The notes: generated by a model not told the origin, from the sequence alone. A stretch of DNA of 6,740 nt from Methanomicrobiales archaeon (GCA_019136335.1 JAGVUK010000284.1:1-6740); one strand, 5' to 3'. Counted from the first letter of the stretch, positions 1 to 4,842 are shown. Made by a program: numbers and translations.

Positions 1-521
1 AGAGAATCGGCATCGACGAGACAGGAGTAGAGCATGCGGGTAAAGAAGGCTATCGTAAATCCTGCCTTTTTCTGAACCGGCCGGATGCTCGGCCGGAATC
101 CCGCGAGATCAGGAGCTTTTACCTCATTCTGGTAGGCCGAGTAGTCCGCCAGAAACCTGTTTCCCAGGCGGGCCTCAAGCCCACTCTCGCTGCTGCCGTA
201 GTTCAACAGACCGCCATGATGGCCGGTGATGATGTACTCAAGGATTCGGCTGAACTGCTTTGGGTACAGCACCCTTGCTTCCCGTGCGCCGGCAGTCGAA
301 TGGTCGACACGGGCGCTGGCACCCTCCAGGCGACGCTGAAACTCGGATGAATACTTCCCGATGTCGTGCAGCAGGCCCCCGGCATAGGCAAGATTGCCGG
401 CATTAAAGTCCTGTGCAAACCCCGATGCAGTATCCGCAACGTTCTGAAGGTGAACTCTGAGCAACTGCCAGTCTTGCTTATCAGGATCGTCCGTTGAGTG
501 AGCATAGTGCAGGCCGGTCAT
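1..521 (-). CDS. cas3: CRISPR-associated Cas3, N-terminal HD nuclease part (partial, probably type I-C)
   Basis: The 173 visible codons match the N-terminal HD nuclease domain of Cas3, the nuclease-helicase that Cascade recruits to degrade DNA in type I CRISPR immunity. Seen directly: an AHS motif near the start (H8), a helix with H24 (HLQNVA), the HD signature LLHDIGKYSSEFQRRL with H52, D53 and K56, DHSTAGA with H74, TGHHGG with H101 and H102, and FFTRMLYSCLVDAD with D170. This motif series and its spacing fit the type I-C Cas3 family best. The ATG at 519-521 is the first start after an in-frame TAA at 525-527, and the protein begins as family members do. No Shine-Dalgarno site precedes it, and a TATA-like box lies 26 bases upstream, so a leaderless transcript is likely. 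cas3 is usually first in I-C operons, so cas5, cas8c and cas7 would be expected beyond the left edge. The helicase part is not visible. Codon use is less GC-biased than in the neighbours. Confidence 0.9.
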   Translation of the reverse strand, partial: MTGLHYAHSTDDPDKQDWQLLRVHLQNVADTASGFAQDFNAGNLAYAGGLLHDIGKYSSEFQRRLEGASARVDHSTAGAREARVLYPKQFSRILEYIITGHHGGLLNYGSSESGLEARLGNRFLADYSAYQNEVKAPDLAGFRPSIRPVQKKAGFTIAFFTRMLYSCLVDADS

Positions 522-541
522 TGATTAACAATTCAGTAACG

Positions 542-551
542 TAAGGATAAA
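542..551 (-). promoter_or_regulatory. Putative TATA box of cas3
   Basis: On the minus strand this reads TTTATCCTTA. Its centre is about 26 bases before the cas3 ATG, the usual archaeal distance from TATA box to transcript start, which would give a transcript starting at or very near the start codon. This agrees with the absence of a Shine-Dalgarno site. The assignment rests on sequence and spacing only. Confidence 0.45.
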
Positions 552-579
552 CTTAGTCATTCATATTCAGTCACCCGAT

Positions 580-637
580 GGGGCAGTACCGTTTTCCTCC
601 AGAACAGCTACGGATCGGGGGCATTGTGCCGTTTTCC
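580..637. repeat. Two direct repeats with a 40-base offset upstream of cas3
   Basis: GGGGCA followed by CCGTTTTCC occurs twice in the same orientation. In the first copy (580-597) the two blocks are 3 bases apart; in the second (618-637) they are 5 apart. The CCGTTTTCC blocks begin at 589 and 629, exactly 40 bases apart, near four turns of the DNA helix. They lie about 60 to 120 bases before the cas3 start. They could be paired protein-binding sites, or the multiple terminal repeats of a decayed insertion element end, as in the IS21 family. No element body or transposase is visible. Confidence 0.5.
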
Positions 638-700
638 AGTAGATGGATGAGCGGTTCCTGTGTAATCTGGGGTCACGGTCATCAACCTGTGGCCGGGAAG

Positions 701-779
701 GATGACCGGACACCGTATCCGCCTCTCCCCCCATTCCATCCCTGTTGAGGCAGGTATCCGTGAGCTCCACCCGGTCATC
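701..779. repeat. 9-base inverted repeat around a 61-base interior
   Basis: GATGACCGG at 701-709 is the exact reverse complement of CCGGTCATC at 771-779. Nested inside, GCCTC at 721-725 can pair with GAGGC at 747-751. A further copy of CGGTCATC at 676-683 could compete for 701-708. The arrangement could fold as RNA or be a remnant of a small mobile element, but there is no clear target duplication at its edges. Confidence 0.35.
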
Positions 780-930
780 TGCGACACGAACCCGCCTTCA
801 GCGGTGAGACGATTAACTCTTGAAGCAGTTACTACGCCCACCCCCTCGCAAAAAAGCCGCGCGAGCCTGGTGAGCGCGACTGCCTGCAGGATACGGGTCT
901 TATGCTCCCGACGGGCCTCATACCAAACCC

Positions 931-938
931 ATATATAT
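931..938 (+). promoter_or_regulatory. TATA box of hsp20
   Basis: ATATATAT stands out as the most AT-rich stretch before hsp20. The expected transcript start, about 25 bases on, falls near 958-962. That places the palindrome at 949-958 at the start site and the hairpin at 965-990 at the extreme 5' end of the message, leaving a leader of roughly 55 bases. Confidence 0.7.
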
Positions 939-948
939 TCAAAACCCT

Positions 949-958
949 ACCTTAAGGT
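949..958. promoter_or_regulatory. Palindrome at the predicted hsp20 transcript start, candidate operator
   Basis: ACCTTAAGGT is a perfect 10-base palindrome between the TATA box and the leader hairpin, covering or touching the predicted start site. Archaeal heat-shock repressors such as Phr of Pyrococcus act by covering the region just after the TATA box, so the position suits a repressor site. The binding protein is unknown and the palindrome does not clearly match the Phr site. Confidence 0.4.
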
Positions 959-964
959 TAGCCA

Positions 965-990
965 GGATGCCCCGGCCGTCCGGGGCATCC
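965..990 (+). promoter_or_regulatory. 5' leader stem-loop of hsp20
   Basis: GGATGCCCCGG at 965-975 and CCGGGGCATCC at 980-990 are exact reverse complements, giving an 11-pair GC-rich stem with a 4-base loop (CCGT). It would be at the 5' end of the hsp20 message, 8 bases before the Shine-Dalgarno site AAGGAGTGA at 999-1007. No T-run follows, so it is not a terminator. It may stabilise the message or tune translation. The Shine-Dalgarno site is outside the stem, so a simple temperature-melting switch would need another pairing. Confidence 0.6.
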
Positions 991-1013
991 CGGAAGATAA
1001 GGAGTGAATACGT

Positions 1014-1484
1014 ATGGCAAGAATTGAACGAGGACCGTATCGCACGATATGGCAGGACTTCGACGACCTTATGGCCGAGATGGAGAACAGGTTCCAATCC
1101 ATGCTCGGGGGAATCGGCGCACGGGGCGAAGAGATCAGGGGCCGGGTCGTCCCGGCGGCCCGCGACTTCCGCGTGGACGTCAGGGACCACGAGGACGAGG
1201 TGATCATCGTCGCCGATCTCCCCGGCGTCGAGAAAGAGAACGTCGCCGTCCGGCTCACCGATCCCCGGCACCTGGAGATCGCAAGCACCCGGGCGAGCGA
1301 GACCGAGGAGGAGGGCCGCGACTTCTTCATGCGGGAGCGCACCTACGGCCAGATGAGCCGCACGGTGCTGCTCCCCGCCGAAGTGACCGAGGAGAACGCC
1401 GCCGCTTCCTTCAAGAACGGCGTCCTCGAGGTCCGGCTGAAGAAAGCGCCGACCGAGCTCGGAACCACAATCCCCATCGAGTAA
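1014..1484 (+). CDS. hsp20: Small heat-shock protein, Hsp20/alpha-crystallin family
   Basis: A 156-residue cytosolic ATP-independent chaperone that would hold unfolding proteins in soluble form for later refolding. The N-terminal 50 residues are variable, with a WQDFDDLMAEME helix typical of archaeal Hsp20. The alpha-crystallin domain covers about residues 50-144: FRVDVRD, the conserved VIIVADLPGVEKENV stretch, FFMRERTYGQMSRTVLLP, and KNGVLEVRLKK at 134-144. The C-terminal tail ends in IPI (153-155), the I-x-I motif that docks into neighbouring subunits to build oligomers. Length is normal for the family. The ATG at 1014 has a strong Shine-Dalgarno site (AAGGAGTGA) at the right distance. Regulation is suggested by a clear TATA box, a palindrome at the predicted start site and a leader hairpin. 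A seven-T run follows the stop codon. Confidence 0.97.
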   Translation: MARIERGPYRTIWQDFDDLMAEMENRFQSMLGGIGARGEEIRGRVVPAARDFRVDVRDHEDEVIIVADLPGVEKENVAVRLTDPRHLEIASTRASETEEEGRDFFMRERTYGQMSRTVLLPAEVTEENAAASFKNGVLEVRLKKAPTELGTTIPIE

Positions 1485-1486
1485 CC

Positions 1487-1493
1487 TTTTTTT
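1487..1493 (+). terminator. T-run terminator after hsp20
   Basis: Seven consecutive T bases begin three bases after the hsp20 TAA. Archaeal RNA polymerase terminates at T-rich tracts in the coding strand without needing a hairpin. Termination is probably partial, so some transcription may continue into the CBS-domain gene about 50 bases on. Confidence 0.55.
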
Positions 1494-1545
1494 GCGTCCG
1501 CCGGTCTCGACCGAACAATTCATGTCGGGCGAGCGTGACACTATC

Positions 1546-2337
1546 ATGATGGATAAGAAGAGGGTCAAGGATTACATGACCTACGACGTCGTCACCGTCA
1601 ACGCCCACGGGACGGTCCGCGACGTCATCGAGACCATAAAAAGAACGCGCCATGACGGGTTCCCGGTCGTGGAGAACTCAAAGGAAGTGGTCGGGTACAT
1701 ATCGGCGCGGGACCTCCTCTTCGCCCACCCCGCAACACCCATAGAGCAGGTGATGTCCCGCCACCTCATCGTCGCCGACCCCGACATGAGCGTGAACGAC
1801 GCAGCCCGGGTCATCTTCCGGTCCGGCATCCAGAAACTCCCCGTCGTCGACGAGAACAACGAGCTCATCGGGATCATATCGAACGCCGACGTCATCCGGT
1901 CCCAGATCGAGCATGTCTCCCCGGAGAAGGTCTTCAAGTTCATCGAGACCCTGAAAAAACTCTACGGCGTCGAACCGACGCTGCGAAGGGGCCCGGTCCC
2001 GATCAACGACCTCCTCCCGACCCAATCAAAGATCTACGAGGACGAACTCGAAGGACGGATGTACGAGATCAAGAAGGGGCTCGCCGAACCCCTGATCGTC
2101 GTCCGGAGGCCGGGCCGCTGGATCCTGGTCGACGGCCACCACCGGGCGATCGCGGCAAAACGGCTCGGGATCACGAACCTCGACGCCTACATCATCGAGG
2201 TCCGGGAAAATATCGAGTTAGGCATGGAGCGGACGGCCCGGACCCTGAACCTCAACACCCTCGACGACATCAAGGTGCTCGATTACGCCCGCCATCCCCT
2301 CGTCGCGCTGACACACCGGCTTGTGCGGCACGGTTAA
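1546..2337 (+). CDS. Double CBS-domain protein with ParB-like C-terminal domain
   Basis: About 263 residues. Two CBS domains come first: residues 8-58 (VKDYMTYDVVTVN to VVGYISARDLL) and 65-120 (VMSRHLIVADPDMSVNDAA to IGIISNADVI). Such pairs usually form one module that binds adenine nucleotides or S-adenosylmethionine as a sensor. The C-terminal part, about residues 145-225, resembles the ParB/sulfiredoxin fold, with PLIVVRR and LVDGHHRAIAAKRLG (DGHHR at 196-200), the signature for binding or hydrolysing a nucleotide. CBS-ParB fusions are common in methanogenic archaea, but their role is not established, and plasmid-style partition is unlikely without a ParA nearby. The start is uncertain: ATG at 1546 or 1549 fits the family, with GTGA upstream as a weak ribosome binding site; ATG at 1522 and TTG at 1492 are in frame but add unconserved residues. 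It may share transcripts with hsp20. Its stop overlaps that of the opposing gene. Confidence 0.9.
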   Translation: MMDKKRVKDYMTYDVVTVNAHGTVRDVIETIKRTRHDGFPVVENSKEVVGYISARDLLFAHPATPIEQVMSRHLIVADPDMSVNDAARVIFRSGIQKLPVVDENNELIGIISNADVIRSQIEHVSPEKVFKFIETLKKLYGVEPTLRRGPVPINDLLPTQSKIYEDELEGRMYEIKKGLAEPLIVVRRPGRWILVDGHHRAIAAKRLGITNLDAYIIEVRENIELGMERTARTLNLNTLDDIKVLDYARHPLVALTHRLVRHG

Positions 2338-3512
2338 GACCCTTCGGTCCGGGTATCGTAGTCCTCGTTCAAGACGTGTTCTTTCACGACCGTCCCCTCC
2401 GGAACGATCACCTCCGGCCAGATCCGGGTCCCGGAGTGGACGACCACACTGTTTTTCAGGACGACGTGCGGGCCGATGACCGTATCGTGCTCGATGTTGC
2501 ACCCGCTGCCGATGAGCGTATCGTTGTCGATGATGCTCCCGCTGACGGTGCTGTCCCTGCCGACCACCACCCGGTTGTAGATGGACGACGAGAAGATCTT
2601 TGCGCTGTTCTTGATGATGCACCCTTCTCCGATGCTCGTATACGGCCCGATGACGACGTTCTCCTCGATGATCGTCCCGGCACCGATCGAGACCGGCCCG
2701 ATCACCCGGGAGTTCGCCGCAACCGAGACGCAGCTCCCGATCTGCGCCGGGCCCATGATCCGGGCGCCCTTGATGTAGAGGTCGCCGGAGATGTTCGTGA
2801 ACCCGATCTCCTGCAGTTTCCACCGCTCCGCTTCCCGGAGCGACCGGGGGCTCCCGACATCGGACCAGTTGCCCCGGGCAAGCCAGGCCTTCAGGACGTG
2901 CCCCTCCTCCATGAGTTTCGGGAAGAGGTTCCGGGCAAAGTCAAACTTCTCGCCCGCCGGGATATGGTCGAATATCCCCGGGTCGCAGACGTACATCCCG
3001 GTGCTCGCGAGGTTTGAGAAGATCTCGCCCGGACCCGGTTTCTCCTTGAACCGCTTGATCTGGTAGTTCGCGTCGATCTCGGCGATCCCGTACTCGGTGG
3101 GGTCGTCGATGCTGATGAGCCCGATGGTGGTGAGCGAGTCGTTTGCCAGGTGCTCGCGGTAGAACTCAAGCAGGTTCAGGCTCACCACGTGGTCGCCGCC
3201 GACGACGAGGAACGGCTGCTCTTCGAGGTACTTCTGGGCGTTCTTGACGCTCCCCGCCGTCCCGAGTTTCGTCTTCTCGTGGACGTAGGTGACGTTGACC
3301 CCAAAGAGCGACCCGTCCCCGAGCGCTTTCTCGATCGCGTCGCTCATGTAGCCGAGCGTGATGATCACGTCGTTGAACCCGAGGTTTGCGAGGTGTGAGA
3401 CCAGGTGCTGGATCGAGGGTTTGTTGACGATCGGGATACAGGGCTTGGGGCGCCCGAATGTGAGGGGCCGGAGCCGTGTGCCCTCCCCTCCGCACATTAT
3501 GCACACCTTCAT
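2334..3512 (-). CDS. Sugar-1-phosphate nucleotidyltransferase with left-handed beta-helix domain
   Basis: A 392-residue enzyme expected to join a nucleoside triphosphate and a sugar 1-phosphate into an activated NDP-sugar and pyrophosphate, for surface polysaccharide or protein glycosylation. The N-terminal catalytic domain (1-235) has the nucleotide-binding loop GGEGTRLRPLT (8-18), RPKPCIPIVNKP, LGTAGSVKNA, the metal-binding GGDH (105-108), EKP (157-159) and GNWSDVG (214-220). Residues 250-372 form hexapeptide repeats of a left-handed beta-helix (IGPVSIGAGTIIEENVVIGP and following), which often brings oligomerisation or an acyltransferase-like site. Overall layout is that of archaeal GlmU-like and GMPP-like enzymes; the sugar (glucose, mannose or N-acetylglucosamine) cannot be read from sequence. 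The frame is open for 200 codons upstream, but the MKVCIMCGGEG start fits the family and has GGAG at a good distance. It is divergent from the YkgJ-type gene and convergent with the CBS gene. Confidence 0.92.
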   Translation of the reverse strand: MKVCIMCGGEGTRLRPLTFGRPKPCIPIVNKPSIQHLVSHLANLGFNDVIITLGYMSDAIEKALGDGSLFGVNVTYVHEKTKLGTAGSVKNAQKYLEEQPFLVVGGDHVVSLNLLEFYREHLANDSLTTIGLISIDDPTEYGIAEIDANYQIKRFKEKPGPGEIFSNLASTGMYVCDPGIFDHIPAGEKFDFARNLFPKLMEEGHVLKAWLARGNWSDVGSPRSLREAERWKLQEIGFTNISGDLYIKGARIMGPAQIGSCVSVAANSRVIGPVSIGAGTIIEENVVIGPYTSIGEGCIIKNSAKIFSSSIYNRVVVGRDSTVSGSIIDNDTLIGSGCNIEHDTVIGPHVVLKNSVVVHSGTRIWPEVIVPEGTVVKEHVLNEDYDTRTEGS

Positions 3513-3535
3513 GAGACTCCGTTGTCTGCGTATCG

Positions 3536-3541
3536 ATTTAA
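3536..3541 (-). promoter_or_regulatory. Putative TATA box of the nucleotidyltransferase gene
   Basis: The minus strand reads TTAAAT inside GGGTTAAATCG, centred about 26 bases before the ATG at 3512. If used, the transcript would begin almost at the start codon, although a GGAG motif just before the ATG suggests that a leader may exist. It overlaps the left arm of the inverted repeat at 3540-3547. Confidence 0.4.
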
Positions 3542-3568
3542 CCCTTGGGATGGCCTGGGGCAAGGGTT
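3540..3568. promoter_or_regulatory. Inverted repeat between two divergent promoters
   Basis: AACCCTTG at 3540-3547 and CAAGGGTT at 3561-3568 are exact reverse complements, 13 bases apart. The left arm touches the TATA box of the minus-strand nucleotidyltransferase; the right arm ends 8 bases before the TATA-like box of the plus-strand gene. A dimeric regulator bound here could control both genes. No terminator role fits, since no gene ends nearby. Confidence 0.4.
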
Positions 3569-3576
3569 CCCGAACC

Positions 3577-3582
3577 TTTATC
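3577..3582 (+). promoter_or_regulatory. Putative TATA box of the YkgJ-type operon
   Basis: TTTATC lies about 29 bases before the ATG at 3609, giving a predicted leader of only a few bases. The short leader agrees with the weak ribosome binding site (CAGGG) before the start. Confidence 0.4.
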
Positions 3583-3608
3583 CTCCGTTGCAAAGAGAGT
3601 CTACAGGG

Positions 3609-4106
3609 ATGACGGCGTTTGAATGCACGCTCTGCGGGAAGTGCTGCATGCACGCGGGCGGCGAGCTCATCGAGATCGAGAAGCGGCTCACGAGCCGGGA
3701 CTTCCTCTGCCGGCAGAAGATCGTCGGCGGCACGTTCCGCGCCCGGGTCGAGGAGCGGTTCCTCGACGCGTTCAGGGACTCCTCCGGAAACGATGCACAC
3801 CCCTCCTGGTGCCCGTTCCTGCGCCCGCTCCCCGGGGAGCAAGGGAAGTACGTCTGCACCGTCCACGACAGCCGCCCCCTGGTCTGCCGGTCCTACATCT
3901 GCTGCACCATGCGGATCTTTGCCGGCGACGGGCGGGAGGCCGGGAAGGTGAAGGGGAGGAGGAGCCTTGTCACCGACGATGCCGCTCTGCGCCGGTGCTG
4001 GGAGGAGTCGGTTGCGCCGCTCGCGACCGACGACGATACCGCCTGGAAGAGTGAGGTCGCCGCGATACTCGGCCGTGCAGGCTACCGGGTCGAGGCCTAT
4101 GAGTGA
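3609..4106 (+). CDS. YkgJ-family cysteine-cluster protein
   Basis: A 165-residue protein with the pattern of the YkgJ/UPF0153 family, whose members are predicted to bind zinc or an iron-sulfur cluster and mostly lack a known function. The N-terminal signature is FECTLCGKCC, with cysteines at 6, 9, 12 and 13. Later cysteines follow family spacing: C68 in WCPFL, C83 in YVCTVHDSRPLVCRSY, C93, then a C98-C99 pair, plus C34 and C130. The clustered cysteines and the RPLVCR motif are the diagnostic parts. There is no signal peptide or membrane segment, so it should be cytosolic. The frame is open upstream to 3405 but runs through the divergent promoter region; ATG at 3609 puts the family's CxxC motif at the N-terminus. 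It overlaps the next gene by 8 bases, so the two are probably translated from one message. Confidence 0.87.
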   Translation: MTAFECTLCGKCCMHAGGELIEIEKRLTSRDFLCRQKIVGGTFRARVEERFLDAFRDSSGNDAHPSWCPFLRPLPGEQGKYVCTVHDSRPLVCRSYICCTMRIFAGDGREAGKVKGRRSLVTDDAALRRCWEESVAPLATDDDTAWKSEVAAILGRAGYRVEAYE

Positions 4107-4359
4107 GGTCCGGCGCCTTGCGGTCGCCGGGGGCCGGGTGCAGTGCACCCCGTACGAGACCGTGCCCGTCGACCGGTGCGGGTTCTGCGTCCACTCCGCC
4201 CGCGTCGTGGTCAGAGGAAGAGAGATGCCGTCACCGGCGCGGGCCTACTGCAGCCGGTGCCGTGATGCACGCCCCATCGATATGGCGAAGGTCGAGGAGA
4301 TCGTCTGCGACGACCTCTCCGGGGAGGGGTTCCGGAACATCGCGAATATCATCAGCTGA
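4099..4359 (+). CDS. Small cysteine-rich protein, possible zinc-binding, function unknown
   Basis: I do not recognise a named family. The 86-residue product has two CxxC knuckles, DRCGFC (C27, C30) and YCSRC (C51, C54), spaced like a zinc ribbon, plus C16 and C70 outside them. The C-terminal third is probably helical (MAKVEEIVCDDLSGEGF). The frame is open further upstream inside the previous gene, but the ATG at 4099 overlaps that gene's end by 8 bases, the classic arrangement for coupled translation. Codon use is as GC-biased as in the neighbours, which supports a real gene. Pairing with a YkgJ-type protein suggests a shared role in metal handling or binding, but that is inference. It converges with the ribbon-helix-helix gene, with only 4 bases between the stop codons. 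Confidence 0.75.
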   Translation: MSEVRRLAVAGGRVQCTPYETVPVDRCGFCVHSARVVVRGREMPSPARAYCSRCRDARPIDMAKVEEIVCDDLSGEGFRNIANIIS

Positions 4360-4363
4360 CGGA

Positions 4364-4702
4364 CTACTTCCGCCAGAACTCCCAGGGATGTTTCGTCTGG
4401 AACGGGACGCCCTTCGCCTCGTTGCTCCAGTCGGTCTCGATGGTGTGGTGGACCAGCCGGACCTCGTTCCTGAGCTCGGTGAGGACCGCTTTGACGTCCT
4501 CGATCTCGCGCAGGAGCCGGTTCAACTCTTCAAACGAGCGCTGCTGCCGTACGGGCGCCGTCCTGCCGTCCTTCTGGCAGGCAAGACCGGCCTCGATCAA
4601 CTCCAGGATAGCCTCGTTCCGGTCGTACGCATGATCCCTGGCGAACTGATCGATCTGCTCCATCAGGTCGGGATCGAGCGCAAACGAACATCTCATCGCC
4701 AT
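4364..4702 (-). CDS. Ribbon-helix-helix (CopG/MetJ-like) transcription regulator
   Basis: A 112-residue protein. Residues 3-42 fit a ribbon-helix-helix DNA-binding domain: a short strand (RCSFALD), helix one (PDLMEQIDQFARDH), a turn with DRNEAI, and helix two (ILELIEAGLA). Such proteins dimerise through the strand, which enters the DNA major groove. Residues 55-90 (SFEELNRLLREIEDVKAVLTEL and on) have heptad-like leucine spacing and probably form a coiled coil for dimer or tetramer contacts. The tail ends in HPWEFWRK. The start at 4702 (MAMRCSF) is preferred because GGAGGA at 4712-4717 is 9 bases upstream; ATG at 4711 directly abuts that site, and ATG at 4696 is further away. A TATA box at 4745-4753 gives a leader of about 22 bases. 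Targets are unknown; autoregulation is common in this family. It is not paired with a toxin gene here. Confidence 0.86.
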   Translation of the reverse strand: MAMRCSFALDPDLMEQIDQFARDHAYDRNEAILELIEAGLACQKDGRTAPVRQQRSFEELNRLLREIEDVKAVLTELRNEVRLVHHTIETDWSNEAKGVPFQTKHPWEFWRK

Positions 4703-4744
4703 ACTATCCATTCCTCCAGGTGATCCAGATAGGGTTTCCCTGCT

Positions 4745-4753
4745 GATTATAGT
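4745..4753 (-). promoter_or_regulatory. TATA box of the ribbon-helix-helix gene
   Basis: The minus strand reads ACTATAATC, the only AT-rich hexamer in a very GC-rich stretch. It lies about 47 bases before the chosen ATG at 4702, so the message would start near 4724 and include the GGAGGA ribosome binding site. Confidence 0.6.
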
Positions 4754-4764
4754 GCCTGACACAA

Positions 4765-4809
4765 CCGGGCCGGGGAAGCGCACCGCCTGCCGGTCGCCTC
4801 ACGGCCCGG
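4765..4809. repeat. 8-base GC-rich inverted repeat upstream of the ribbon-helix-helix promoter
   Basis: CCGGGCCG at 4765-4772 and CGGCCCGG at 4802-4809 are exact reverse complements with 29 bases between. They sit just upstream of the TATA box of the ribbon-helix-helix gene and could be a regulatory site. In so GC-rich a stretch such a pair can also arise by chance. Confidence 0.3.
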
Positions 4810-4842
4810 GCGGGGGACGAAGGCACCCGTCTCCCATCCGGT

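Larger units (their letters stand above)
522..1013. other. Intergenic region between cas3 and hsp20, no convincing gene
   Basis: Short frames exist here on both strands (567-770 minus, 608-841 minus, 702-1007 plus). They overlap one another, resemble no family I recognise, and the plus one runs through the hsp20 promoter and leader. I therefore read the region as non-coding. It contains the cas3 promoter at the left, two direct repeats at 580-597 and 618-637, a 9-base inverted repeat at 701-709 and 771-779, and an A6 run near 850 (a T6 run on the minus strand). At the right it holds the hsp20 TATA box, palindrome, leader hairpin and ribosome binding site. It marks a change from the less GC-biased cas3 to the strongly GC-biased chromosome, so it could be the edge of an acquired island. 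Confidence 0.5.

Noticed and set aside
203..505. 100-codon minus-strand frame inside cas3
   Set aside because: It overlaps the Cas3 HD coding sequence in another phase and shows no recognisable motif.
567..841. Two overlapping minus-strand frames upstream of cas3, considered as a broken transposase
   Set aside because: No transposase motif such as a DDE or HUH signature is visible, and the frames overlap each other in different phases with no supporting start signal.
845..930. Possible tRNA or att site near the cas3/hsp20 junction
   Set aside because: No cloverleaf, no conserved TpsiC-arm-like sequence and no integrase-type flanking duplication could be found by eye.
702..1007. 101-codon plus-strand frame before hsp20
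   Set aside because: It runs through the hsp20 TATA box, palindrome and leader hairpin, resembles no family, and has no ribosome binding site.
522..1013. Possible CRISPR array next to cas3
   Set aside because: Only two imperfect short repeats are present, with unequal internal spacing and no regular repeat-spacer series of typical length; they do not resemble a type I-C repeat.
2376..3017. 213-codon plus-strand frame opposite the nucleotidyltransferase
   Set aside because: Asp/Pro/Arg-rich antisense shadow of a strongly conserved gene on the other strand.
2334..4148. A 604-codon open frame on the minus strand extending the nucleotidyltransferase far upstream
   Set aside because: The extra 212 codons are antisense to the YkgJ-type gene, are low-complexity Arg/Pro/Ala-rich as expected from a GC-rich shadow frame, and cross the divergent promoter region. 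The family start at 3512 has its own ribosome binding site.
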